This document shows, in pieces, positions 1-9,896 of a stretch of 64,000 nucleotides of DNA. Position 1 is the stretch's first letter, and every line of letters starts with the position of its first letter. The DNA is taken from positions 206,457 through 270,456 of the forward strand of contig WMCF01000246.1 in the NCBI GenBank assembly GCA_009792885.1. Direction: 5' to 3'. The notes beneath the pieces are model-generated. The model saw nothing but the letters and a program-made list of their open reading frames with translations, had not been told where the DNA came from and ran no database searches. Position numbers and translations under genes: made by a program. Source of the stretch: Eremophila alpestris peregrina. Its lineage: Eukaryota > Chordata > Aves > Passeriformes > Alaudidae.

Positions 1-163
1 ATGAGGCTGAGGCAGGGATGAGGCTGAGGCAGGGATGAGGCTGTGGCAGGGATCAGGATGTGACAGGTTTCAGGCTGAGGCAGGGATGAGGCTGTTACAG
101 GTTTCAGGCTGTGGCAGAGATGAGGCTGTGGCAGGGATGAGGCTGAGGCAGGGATCAGGACAT
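1..163. repeat. 17-bp minisatellite at left edge
   Basis: Nine consecutive 17-bp units plus a partial tenth, consensus ATGAGGCTGAGGCAGGG. Variants include units starting ATCAGG or TTCAGG. The array is cut by the window edge, so its true length is unknown. It lies in what should be intron 1 of CDS2. Confidence 0.9.
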
Positions 164-2231
164 CAGCTTGATTGCACCATCAGATTTCTCAGTCCTTGAG
201 CTTTTCTTTCATCACCTCTTTCCCAGGGGTGGAGCTGAGGAAGGCACAAGTGCTCTTTCCCTTTCTTCTGTCTCTGAGCTCTTTGGGAAGCTTCTGATCC
301 TCCTGGCCCCAGGCAGGAATTGCCTGCTTTGCACTTCGGGCAGTAAAACACAGGGATGCTGCTTGGATTCTTCCAGGCTGTGACCTGTGACCTGTGGTGA
401 GGGACACTGGGACTGCATGAGAAACATGCTTGAGGATTTGGAGTTTAGCCTGTACAGAGGAGAAGCTGATTTTGGTGTGCTGGAGCTATTTTGATTGCTC
501 TCAGGGGAGTTCTGCAGAAAATCCTTTTATTGGAGAATGCACCGCAATGGGAGCAGAGGCTGTAGCTAAATACAGAACACAGATTGCCCAAAACCTGACC
601 TGTGCTGTGCTAGAAGATGCCAAATCTGTTGTCTCCAGGGAGTTTTATAATTTTAAGTCTCTTTGCCTGCTGCCATTTGCAGCTGCCTTATGGATTTGTG
701 TTCCCAGCTAAATGGCACTACATCTCTCCAAAATCTGAGGTCCAAATGGATTTTATGGGCCAGTTAAAAAACACCTGAAAAAAAGCCAAGTTGCATTTCA
801 CTGCCAGCTCCCAAAGCCCATGTGAGGACTGGCAGAGGTGTTGGGTTGAAAGCAACCCCAAACTCTTCCTTCCCAGTGGATGAATGAAAAGGAGGATTTG
901 GAGGGAAGTGATGAGGAGGTGACACTGGGTGCTGCTGGTGTGTGGCTGGAGCTCTGCTCATCCCTGGGAGTAATCTCTGACATCACCGAGGTATTTTTAG
1001 CTGCCTCCACCTGACAGTGCCTCACTGTCCTTGTCTGATTTCAGATCCTGGCCTGCAGCCATTGACACGTTCCAGCTGGGGGAGTAATTACCTTTTCCTG
1101 CTTTAAATAAGGGAGCAGCTCCTGCCTTCCTGCTCTGCTGAACTGCAGGATACCCCCAGCCATGAGCTGCACCCAGCAGTTTTGATTCTTTTGGAGCTGC
1201 CTGGAAGCCCCAGGGGATGAAGTCTCATTGTTTGCAGAGCTCCCAGCATTTGTCAGCTCAGCTCCCCTCGAGCTTTTCCTGCAGGCAAAGTCATTTTTCT
1301 GGGAGTTCTCAGAGAGCCTGTGGGCTGAGGCCAAGGACATGGACTCTGCCTTGCCTGGATGCTCCCCAGGGAGTGGCCTTTTCCTTCCTTGCCTCCAGGA
1401 GCAGGATGAAGCTGTGCTGCTGAAATGAGGGGCAAAATGTGGAGCTGTGGGTTTGTCCTCTGTTCAGGGGCCAGGTCAGAGTGAGAAGTGCCACTAGGAA
1501 GAGCCAGGACTCACCTGTAATCCCCTTCCCAGCCCTGGGCTGGGGCAGAGCCTTCAGTAACCTGTCTCTCTTGGATTTATTTCCCCCTAAACACAGGACT
1601 TTGCTCGAGGCTGAGTGCTGGAGCAGTCCAAGGGGCAGGGAAAACACAAGAGCACATGTGTCCCTCTGCAGCACCTCGGGTTTCTCCTGTGCCCAGAGGG
1701 GATGGTTGAGCCAGGGTGATAAGCCAGGCTCTTCCTCCTCAGCTCCCTGAGGATGAGCTTGATGTTATTTTTAGTGTCCTCAAGTAATCAGCACTTCAGA
1801 AGTCTCTCTGGAAGCCTTGAGCCTGTCTACTTGGAGGCATTTCTTCCTGGCTTATTTGGGCAGTGTTACATTCTTTGAGACCTGCCTGGGGATTGGGACC
1901 TTGTCAAAATTCCTGCTAACAAGCCCTGGAGCACTTGCTGCTCTTGGAGATGCTCATTAATCAACCTCGAGGCATCTATAATTGTGCAGCAGAAACAGTC
2001 CCTCTTCTGTGCCTGCTGCTGAGGCTGAGGGACCCTCAAACCCCTCCTGGATGCCACCTAAAACACCTGAGGATGTTTCTCACGTGTTTACCCCTATGTA
2101 ACACCCAGAATATTTTCTTCTCCTCCTTCTCTCATGCAGAAGCAGAGTGGTGGTAAGTGTTAGAGCCAGCAGGCTGGCCCAGGTTGCTCCAGAGTGGCTG
2201 CTAAAGCTCCTTGGCTTTCTTTGTCCTGCAG
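164..2231. other. Non-coding, probably CDS2 intron 1
   Basis: No coding exon is recognisable here on either strand. The stretch ends in a good acceptor (pyrimidine-rich, TTTGTCCTGCAG) at 2231. The missing first coding exon of CDS2 should lie in a CpG-rich promoter, and no such GC/CpG peak is present, so I place it left of the window. Open frames here are short and look fortuitous. I see no clear repeat family. Confidence 0.6.
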
Positions 2232-2374
2232 GAGTCAGAGTCTGAGAACAAGCTGGATGGAGAGACAGCATCAGACAGCGAGAGCAAATCCGAGTTTGGG
2301 GGTTCATCCCCAGTGCCAACCTCGGATGACACCCCAGAGGTGCTGAACAGGGCCCTCTCCAACCTGTCCTCAAG
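2232..2374 (+). CDS. CDS2: CDS2 exon, cytosolic N-terminal tail
   Basis: Starts in phase 0 with ESESENKLDG and ends AG|GTAACC inside the Arg codon of LSSR. It encodes the acidic, serine-rich cytosolic tail (codons 1-47 of the visible protein). The downstream intron holds a near-copy of the exon end near 2391-2420 (GCTCTGTCCAACCTGTGCTC then GAGGTAAC), a small local duplication that includes a donor-like GGTAAC. Confidence 0.9.
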
Positions 2375-5300
2375 GTAACCCTCCCTGAGCAGGGCTCTGT
2401 CCAACCTGTGCTCGAGGTAACACTCCCTGAGTATCCTCCTGTGCCCTCCCAGGGCTCTGCACCTTCCACCTGCTGAAGGAGCAGCCTCTTTCCAACCTCT
2501 CCCAGCCCCTGAGGCCATGGGAAGCAACAGGGTCAGGGATGTGGGTGGGAAGGGAGGGGGCAGAGCTGGGGGGTTCTTGCTGCCTGCTGGGTCCTGGCAG
2601 GTCCAGGCCTGGGTGGAGCAGACCCACAGAGCTCGTGGGTGACTTTGACAGCAAAGGTTTGAGCTGCAGGGGGTTTTCAGCCCCTGCTGAATTCTGCAGG
2701 AATGCTTGAGGAGTTGCACTGATAAGGACAGGATTTGGGAACATGCCAGGGATATTCTCCACAAACTGCTTTGGAGAAAATGGACTTGTTTGTATCACAG
2801 GAGAAGGTGTCTTTCCTGAGTGTGCTGTGAGGGTGGGAGAGGCTCCCAGCAGGAAAGCAGTGAGGGTACAACATGCCAGGGGCTATCTCTCCTCATGGAG
2901 AGCAGTGTAGAGAGGGGGAATGGTCCCCATTTTATTGGAATTTATCCTGCAGCTTGTCCAAGGTGTGGGAAAGCTGCAGCAGAACAGGAGCAGAGTCCTG
3001 TCCCTTCTTAGTGCCCTGGGAGGTGCTCAGCTTTCTGCATTTAGTGAGGCTGAAGTACAGCTGCTGCAGCCAGGCCTTTATCAAGGTCTCTCTGCACCAC
3101 TGAGAGGAAACTTGGGGTTTCCAGGGCTCAGCTTCCTTCCTGTGACACACAGAGAGCAGAAGCACTGTTTGGCTGCTTTGCTCTGTCTTGTCTTTCTCTG
3201 ATGTTTTCTTTCTCCATGGCCCAGATGGAAGAATTGGTGGGTGAGAGGCATCCTCACATTGGCAATGATCACCTTCTTCTTCATCATCATCTACTTGGGC
3301 CCCATGGTCTTGATGACAATAGTAAGTGCTCCAGAGAGGTGTCCTGAGCTTTCCTGCAGCAGGGGGAGGTCACTGGGTTGGTGGGGAGCTCAGGGCCTCG
3401 TGTTCTAGAGATCCTGGATTCCTCTCTCCATGGAAGAAACCTGAGAGGAATCTGCTGGTCAATATTTGGCTGCAGTTGGAACACACACAAGGGGTTGTTA
3501 GAAACCTCCTGCAGGGCAAAGGGGAGGAAAAATTCCATCCTGAGCTTCCCACGTGGGACTCGGAGGGAAAAACCTCACCCTGAGCTCCCCACATGGGACT
3601 GGGAGGGAAAAACACCATCCTGAGCTCCCCACATGGGACTGGGAGGGAAAAGCACCATCCTGAACTTTTCACGTGGGACTGGGAGGCTCCTGCAGGGCTG
3701 ATGGCAACTGCTAAACTGCTCTGCACGTGCTTGGTTTTTGTCTCTTCAAGGGAAGAGGTGTTTAACCAACAGGAATTAGAGTGTCTGGATGTCCTTTCTG
3801 TGCAGGTGATGTGTGTCCAGATCAAATGTTTCCACGAGATCATCACCATTGGCTACAACGTGTACCACTCCTATGACCTGCCCTGGTTCAGGACACTCAG
3901 CTGGTGAGTGAGGGGCTGCTCCCCATCCCCTGTGTGCACCTGAGCCCTCACCTGGGCACTCAGGGGACACAGCCACAGGCCCTGGGCTGACAGTGACCTG
4001 TGCTGGCAACACTTGTAAAGAAAATTCACAGAATCCCAGCATGATTTGGTTGGAAAGGACCTTAAAGCTCATCCAGTGCCACCCCTACCATGGCAGGGAC
4101 ACCTTCCACTGTCCCAGGCTGCTCCAAGCTCTGTCCAGCCTGGCCTTGGACACTTCCAGGGATCCAGGGGCAGCCACAGCTTCTCTGGGAATTCCATTCC
4201 AACTCTTCCCCACCCTCACCCTCCTTCTTAATATCCCATCTAACTCTGCCCTCCTGCAGCTTAAGGCCATCACCCTTGTCCTGTCACTACATAAGGGCTG
4301 TGCAGAGGGCAGGACTGGGGCTTTTGGGGCACAGAAACCCCAAGAATGGGCTCAAAAAAGGGGGTTTTGTGAGGTACAGAGCAGGTGAGTGGTTTTGGGA
4401 GGCACGGGCTGTGGGATTTTGGGAATCACAGGGTGTGGGATTTTGGGAGGCACAGGATGGAGGATTTTGGGAGGCACAGGATGGAGGATTTTGGGAGGCA
4501 GAGTCCAGTTGAGCAGTGCTGCATAAAGGCAGATTCTTTAGCCAAACCCAAACCCCAGCTGTGACCCATACCAGCATGGGCTGAGAGGTGTAGCCTCCTT
4601 GGAACAAGGAGACATTTCCAGACTGGGGGAGGCAGTTCTGGCTGGCAGCAGAAAACCTGTTGGCAGTGTCCCAGAGCAACCTCAGGACCTCAGGAATCAG
4701 TCAATTCAAAAGCCTTTTAGGGCTCCTGCTGACCAGGTTCCCACTCTCCCCAGGTACTTCCTGCTGTGTGTGAACTATTTCTTCTATGGAGAGACGGTGA
4801 CAGATTATTTCTTCACCCTGGTGCAGAGGGAGGAGCCCCTGAGGATCCTCAGCAAATACCATCGCTTCATTTCCTTTGCCCTCTACCTGACAGGTGGGCA
4901 TCACTTTGATTCATGGCTGGGCTGGAGGGAGTGCTGTGTCCAGTGCAGGATCCACAGCAAATCATCTCTGCTCCCCAGGGATGCTGGAAGTTGGCAATTC
5001 TTTTTGTAGTAGTGGTAGCAAACCTTTTCCATGAGGTTCTGGAGGAGAAAACTCCATAATCTTCATGGGGCATCCAGACTGTTCATCTGCCCAAGTGCTC
5101 CTTGGTGTGACTTCCAAAGTAGTGCTTGTCCCACTGAACAGCACTCCTTTATTCCAGTAAAATCCCCAGCAGCTGTGCAATATTGTGGCCCAAAAGAATT
5201 TCTGGTTGTTGAAGGCACATTGCCACCACTGACTTTCCTCCTGTCTCTCCTCAGGTTTCTGCATGTTTGTCTTGAGTCTGGTGAAGAAACACTATCGCCT

Positions 5301-8300
5301 CCAGTTCTACATGGTGAGGTTAAAGTCCAGGGCCTGGTGAGGTTAAAAATCTAGGTCTTGGTGAGGTTAAAAATCCAGGTCTTGGTGAGGTTAAAATCCA
5401 GGTCTTGGTGAGGTTAAATTTGGGGTTGGAAAATGAGTCAGTCAGAAATCCAGCTTATCTGTTCAGATCTTCCTTCAACACTGAGATGTTCATTGGTAGC
5501 TTGGAGGTGCCAGGCCAGTGTTGGCCCCATGGTGCCAGAATAACTCAGTGCAAGACAGCTTATCCTGTTTATCTGGCTGGTTGATAAACAATAGATAATA
5601 AACGAGCTTTATGAGGGGTGAGGTGCCCTGGTACCCTTGTGCTCGTGCTGTTCTGAGGAGCTCAGAGCAGCTGAGCTGGGCTGTGGCTATGGGCAGGCTG
5701 GACAAGGTGCTCTCCTCTCTTGCAGTTTGGCTGGACCCATGTGACGTTGCTGATTGTTGTTACCCAGTCCCACCTCATCATCCACAACCTGTTTGAAGGA
5801 ATGATCTGGTGAGTTTGCTCTGCCTCCTGAGCTGCTTTGGTTTCTGCAGTCTGAAAAACCCCTGTGTTTGCATAGAATCCCAGACTGGTTTGGGATGGAA
5901 GGGGCTTTAGTGATCATCCAGTGCCATGGGCACTGACCCCTCCCACTATCCCACATTACTCCAAGATCTGTCCAACCTGGCCTGGGGCACTTCCAGGGAT
6001 GGGGAGTCCAGAACCTCTCTGGGCAGCCTGTACCAGGGCCTCAGCACCATTATAGTAGGAATAAATTCCTAATATCTAATTTTTTTAATCTCAAAACTTG
6101 GTTTTGAGTTAAAACTGTTCTCTCACAAAAGCAAATGGCCAAGGGGGAGGTGTTTCCTGTGAGGGACCAGCCTGTTCAGAACAGCAAAAGATCAAATGAG
6201 TCCTCAGAGACCTAGGACTTGCTTTGTGCTACTTCACCGTATAGAGAGATGTTGTAAAGGAAAGTTTTGTTAAGTTGCTGTGGGGTGCAGGGACCTTTCA
6301 GATGTCTTTGGGGCTGGGTATGTGCTTTCTGCTGATAGCCACAGCTGCCAAATGGCTGGGGAAGTCTGCTGCTGTGGTAAAAGCAGCACTGAAAGGCAGA
6401 AGGGGGAACCTGCCACCCTCAGTGCAGCTGCTGTGCACAGAGGAGGCCCCTCTGGTGGTCCTGCCAAAACCAGCAGGGCCAGGAATTAATTCTGGCCACT
6501 TCAGGGTTGTGTGTTCCTCAGTGTGTCACACTAGCCCAGGGTGCTCTGGGATCCTCCTGCTTATGGCTAAAATGCAGGAAATATTTACACAGGAGGTCAG
6601 GAGGGGGATGTTCAACACCCTGCTAAAGTGTGGCTAAAGAAGACCTGCTGCAAACAGGCCATTCTGGTGACACAACCTACTTTTAAGTCACTAGAGTAAC
6701 CCCCAGATTCCCCTTGGAGCTTCTCGTGGTTGTTCCTTGCACTGAGCTGGAGGAGGGGACATTGGGGTGGTGGCACTGCAAAGTGCCCTGCGCTGGCAGC
6801 TGCTCCCTGAGCCTTGGAGCTGTATGATGTTGGCACTTGCCAATGGTTTGACCCTTGTCCCCTGCAGGTTCATTGTCCCCATCTCCTGTGTGATCTGCAA
6901 TGACATCATGGCCTACATGTTCGGGTTCTTCTTCGGCCGCACGCCGCTCATCAAGGTTTGGGACATTTTGGGGGACAAAACCTGAACTTTGACTCCTCTG
7001 GGTCTTAGCCCTCTGTTCCCCCAGCTCCTGCTTTGTGGCCTCCTATGGGTCTGAAGCAAGTCTCCAAATTAAACCCAGCGTGCATCGCAGTCTTTGAGGC
7101 TGTGAAATTAAATCACTGAACCATTGAGATTGGAAAGATGATCGAGTCCAACCATGAATTAACCATTTCATACCGAGGTGTTGGGGTCAGATTCTGACCA
7201 TACTCCTCTTTGTGTCTTGGTGGCACCACTTTGTGTTGCCACAAGTGAGGAAGGGCTGCAGAATTGTATCAATAATTGTCCCCTTTGTTCTCTCTCTGGC
7301 AGCTCTCCCCAAAGAAGACCTGGGAGGGTTTTATTGGAGGATTTTTTTCCACCGTTCTGTTTGGATTGCTGGTAAGTGAGCATCGTGGTACTTCCTCCAT
7401 GGGAATTTTCCCTTCATAGGGTCCCAGTGTTCTGTTTAAAAAATGCAGTCAGGCTTGAATCTCTGTCAGATATTTCACCTTTTCTTGCTGCCCAGGGTTT
7501 GAAGTGGTCCCTGGCTGTGTGCAGGCACTGCTGATGAAGCTGAGTGCTGCAGGAAGATTTAAATCCCTGTTAGACCCTGTAATGTGCTCATTACAGTAAT
7601 TAACCATTTTCCCTCTGCTGCTGTTCGATGGTGCTGTGCATTGTTTCAAGGGCTGTGTGGGGAATTCCACACTCCTGGAATGTTTTGCCCTGTTTTTATG
7701 ACCCTCTCAGTGGCTGCTGTTGCTGTCCCTACACCTCAGGGTGCAGCTTCGCTCTTCCTCTGCCTACAGCCAATTACTGCTGCTCAGGGGAGTAATCTTC
7801 TTAATGAAGCTGGGAGTGTGCTTCCCTCCTCCCTCATCTCTTTGCACAGCTTTTCGCCTTGAGAAATCTCTGAGGAAAACACGAATCCTGTTTTCTTTCT
7901 CTTTTTTCTGGAGCTGTCCTATGTGATGTCTGGGTATCGCTGCTTCACCTGCCCTGTGGAGTTCAACAATGACACCAACAGCTTCACTGTGGACTGTGAG
8001 CCCTCAGAGCTGTTCCAGCTGCAGGAGTACAACATCCCCGTGGTGCTGCAGTCTGTGGTGGGCTGGGTATGACCTTCTCTGTTCCCTGGCTCTTATTTAG
8101 TGGGAATAGGAAAGAGCTTGGTTTCGTTTTGATGCGAAATAACAAATGTGCATCCAGAAAAAAGGGGGAGTGCAGTGGTGCCTGTTATTGATTGAGAGCC
8201 CAAAGGAGCTATCCCAAGTCTGGTGGGACCTTAGCCCACCTGAAAGCCAACTGAGCTAAAGCCTGGGGGGCAGAGAAGGAGGGGCAGGCACTGAAAATCC

Positions 8301-9896
8301 TCCTGTGCTGTTTCTCCTGCAGAAGACCGTGCGGATGTACCCCTTCCAAATCCACAGCATTGCCCTCTCCACCTTTGCCTCCCTCATCGGGCCCTTCGGG
8401 GGCTTCTTTGCCAGTGGCTTTAAGAGGGCCTTCAAAATCAAGGTGAGGATGGAGAGAGTTATGGAGATTTTGGGGAGGAAACACAAAGTGGGTGCTGCCA
8501 CTCAAGGCAGTCCCTCAGCTCTGAGGGAACAGAGGGGAAGGCAGGAGAAGGGAGGTTTGTTCAGTCACAGATAAAATGCTGGAGCAGGATCTGGGTTTTT
8601 TGACCAAAAGGGAAGAGACCTTAAGATTTTAACCATGATATTCTAAACCCTGCTGTGGTGCAGGTAGAGGAAGGAAGACCCAGGCAGGAAATTTTGCAAT
8701 CTGAGGTTTCCCTTGATGTCTTGCAGACTTGTTTCACATATAAACAGCCTGTGCTCAGTTAAGATGCCTTGAAAGGCAAGGCAGGGTGGCAGCAGATAAA
8801 CATTTGCCTTCCCTGACCTTTGAGTAACGGAGCTGAGTTGAGCCTCTCTTCCCCTCAAGCACCAGCAGCTTCATAAAGGAGAAACTTCCAGAACCGGGGC
8901 AACATTAAACAAAATGTTTCCTTGGTCTGACTTTGCCTTCTGGGAAGAACTGGGGCAGGGGGTGAGCGTGGTGTGTAGGGGCACCAAAGCAAGCACAGAT
9001 CCTGGGAAGGGCTCAGTGCCATCCCTCTGCTCTGACAGGACTTTGCCAACACCATCCCGGGCCACGGGGGGATCATGGATCGCTTCGACTGCCAGTACCT
9101 GATGGCCACCTTTGTCAATGTGTACATTGCCAGCTTCATCAGGTGGGTGAGCCCTGCTGGGCTGGGCCTTCTCTCACTCCCAGGGCATGGGCAGGCTGGG
9201 ATGAGAGGCACTTGTGCTCTCTGACAGATTTAACAGCTGAAAATACAAGGCAGAGGAAACTGGGGCTTGAAGAGGGGAAGGATCTTCAGCAGAGCTGGAA
9301 ATGGAACCCTCATTTCCCGTGGGCTGTTATTCCAGTCCCACTGAAACTCCTCTGTGTCCCTTCTGGGAATCCTGGACAGGTTTCTAGAGTCATACAAGCA
9401 GGGAAATCTAATTTTGCAGCACTAACAGGCATTCTGCAGTCAAGCACAGAGGAAAGAGCCTGTGGGTACATAAAGGATGTGCTGGGGGAGCTGAGGAGCT
9501 GTCTGTGTGTGGCTGCTTTGAATTCTGAGGGGGAGCACCTGCTGATAAGATGCACAATCCTCTTCAGGTAGATTGGGTTTGGGGTGTTATTTTGTGTTTA
9601 CAGTTCAGTCTTCTGTGCCTTTTGAATTTATTTCCACATCCCAAATGGAGTTAAGCTCCCAGGGTAGAGCTGGAGAAGGAATGGACACACAGCAAATCAA
9701 TCTCATCCCATTATTCTGATGGAATTGCACTGGAGCCCCATTGCTGATGATGTTTTTGTGTTCCAGGGGCCCCAACCCAAGCAAACTGATCCAGCAGTTC
9801 CTGACCCTGAGGCCAGATCAGCAGCTCCACATCTTCAACACGCTCAAAGCACACCTGGTGGACAGGGGAGTTTTGGGGAGCCTGGAGGATGCATAG
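2232..9896 (+). CDS. CDS2: CDP-diacylglycerol synthase 2 (partial, lacks exon 1)
   Basis: Phosphatidate cytidylyltransferase: converts CTP and phosphatidic acid to CDP-diacylglycerol in the ER membrane, the precursor for phosphatidylinositol. Twelve exons join in frame: 2232-2374, 3225-3321, 3806-3903, 4754-4893, 5255-5313, 5726-5808, 6868-6955, 7303-7371, 7914-8066, 8323-8442, 9039-9142, 9767-9896. All introns are GT-AG. They give 427 residues plus TAG. Human CDS2 is about 445, so only some 18-19 N-terminal residues (exon 1) are missing to the left. Seen: acidic Ser-rich N-terminus (ESESENK, TASDSES), DDTPEVLNRALSNLSSRWKN, several hydrophobic membrane segments, KTWEGFIGG, and the family signature split over two exons: SGFKRAFKIKD then IPGHGGIMDRFD, with the metal/nucleotide-binding DRxD. 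From memory the sequence is much closer to human CDS2 than CDS1. An ohnologous CDS2-like copy is the alternative, raised by the neighbouring genes. Confidence 0.93.
3225..3321 (+). CDS. CDS2: CDS2 exon, first membrane segment
   Basis: Codons 48-80. Completes the Arg codon, then WKNWWVRG followed by a long hydrophobic run (ILTLAMITFFFIIIYLGP), the first transmembrane helix. Donor is ATA|GTAAGT. Confidence 0.93.
3527..3687. repeat. 40-bp tandem repeat, 4 copies
   Basis: Four 40-bp units beginning GAAAAA and ending GGGACTGGGAGG; the core reads CCATCCTGAGCTCCCCACAT. The last copy is the most diverged (GAACTTTTCACGTG). It lies in the intron between CDS2 exons 3225-3321 and 3806-3903. Confidence 0.9.
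3806..3903 (+). CDS. CDS2: CDS2 exon
   Basis: Codons 81-112 plus two bases. Encodes VMCVQIKCFHEIITIGYN and YHSYDLPWFRTLSW, a stretch almost invariant in vertebrate CDS2. Ends in the Trp codon, TG|GTGAGT. Confidence 0.93.
4027..4295 (-). mobile_element. CR1 LINE 3' fragment
   Basis: Reads on the plus strand as the reverse complement of a CR1 tail: CACAGAATCCCAGCATGATT, then TTGGAAAGGACCTTAAAGCT, CACTTCCAGGGATCCAGGGG and TTAATATCCCATCTAACTCT. 5'-truncated copy in a CDS2 intron; no coding capacity. Confidence 0.88.
4393..4506. repeat. 24-bp tandem repeat, about 4.7 copies
   Basis: Units of 24 bp starting TTTTGGGAGGCACAGGATGG. Units 3 and 4 are identical; units 1 and 2 are diverged. Intronic in CDS2, about 100 bp beyond the CR1 fragment. 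Confidence 0.9.
4754..4893 (+). CDS. CDS2: CDS2 exon, membrane segments
   Basis: Codons 113-159. Encodes YFLLCVNYFFYGETVTDYFF, then VQREEPLRILSKYHRFISFA and LYLTG. Contains one hydrophobic segment and the start of the next. Ends G|GTGGGC inside a Gly codon. Confidence 0.93.
5255..5313 (+). CDS. CDS2: CDS2 exon, 59 nt
   Basis: Codons 160-179 (FCMFVLSLVKKHYRLQFYM). A small exon whose donor, ATG|GTGAGGTTAAA, is the first copy of a tandem repeat that fills the next 100 bp. Confidence 0.92.
5314..5418 (+). repeat. 23/24-bp repeat carrying splice-donor copies
   Basis: Four complete units (5314-5336, 5337-5360, 5361-5384, 5385-5407) and a partial fifth. Each begins GTGAGGTTAAA, and copies 2-5 are preceded by CTG or TTG. 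The first unit is the authentic 5' splice site of the preceding CDS2 exon, so every copy has the shape of an intron start. Confidence 0.9.
5726..5808 (+). CDS. CDS2: CDS2 exon
   Basis: Codons 180-206. FGWTHVTLLIVVTQSHLIIH then NLFEGMIW; one membrane segment. Ends TG|GTGAGT in a Trp codon. Confidence 0.93.
5871..6080 (-). mobile_element. CR1 LINE 3' fragment
   Basis: Plus strand shows CATAGAATCCCAGACTGGTT and TGGGATGGAAGGGG, then TCCAACCTGGCCTGGGGCAC and TTCCTAATATCTAA, i.e. a minus-oriented CR1 tail. Starts about 60 bp past the CDS2 donor at 5809. Confidence 0.87.
6868..6955 (+). CDS. CDS2: CDS2 exon
   Basis: Codons 207-236. FIVPISCVICNDIMAYMFGF then FFGRTPLIK; a conserved membrane segment with the ICND motif typical of eukaryotic CDP-DAG synthases. 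Donor AAG|GTTTGG is a weaker donor than its neighbours. Confidence 0.93.
7110..7166 (-). mobile_element. Old CR1 3'-end fragment
   Basis: AAATCACTGAACCATTGAGA, TTGGAAAGATGATCGAGTCC, AACCATGAATT. Resembles the terminal part of a diverged CR1 subfamily in minus orientation. Short, so the assignment is tentative. Confidence 0.55.
7303..7371 (+). CDS. CDS2: CDS2 exon, KTWEGFIGG motif
   Basis: Codons 237-259 (LSPKKTWEGFIGGFFSTVLF, GLL). Contains the KTWEG motif conserved in the CDP-DAG synthase family. Donor CTG|GTAAGT. Confidence 0.94.
7914..8066 (+). CDS. CDS2: CDS2 exon, lumenal loop
   Basis: Codons 260-310: LSYVMSGYRCFTCPVEFNND, TNSFTVDCEPSELFQ, LQEYNIPVVLQSVVGW. Three cysteines (C of YRCF, TCP and DCE) lie in a hydrophilic loop. 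The acceptor is the slightly unusual CTGGAG. Confidence 0.92.
8323..8442 (+). CDS. CDS2: CDS2 exon, signature part 1
   Basis: Codons 311-350: KTVRMYPFQIHSIALSTFAS, LIGPFGGFFA, SGFKRAFKIK. The last ten residues form the first half of the CDP-DAG synthase signature. Confidence 0.94.
9039..9142 (+). CDS. CDS2: CDS2 exon, catalytic signature part 2
   Basis: Codons 351-384: DFANTIPGHGGIMDRFDCQY then LMATFVNVYIASFIR. Contains HGGIMDRFD, the invariant Asp pair of the family active site. Ends AG|GTGGGT in an Arg codon. Confidence 0.95.
9767..9896 (+). CDS. CDS2: CDS2 terminal coding exon
   Basis: Codons 385-427 and TAG: GPNPSKLIQQFLTLRPDQQL, HIFNTLKAHLVDRG, VLGSLEDA. Acceptor TTCCAG. The last residues diverge from the human C-terminus, as is usual for this tail. 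Confidence 0.93.

Noticed and set aside
2201..2764. 187-codon minus-strand open frame
   Set aside because: Antisense to a confirmed CDS2 exon and its intron; composition reflects GC richness and no family is recognised.
3355..3372. CTCF-like site (GCAGCAGGGGGAGG)
   Set aside because: Mismatches the consensus at key positions and is a simple G-rich stretch; weaker than the sites flanking BMP10.
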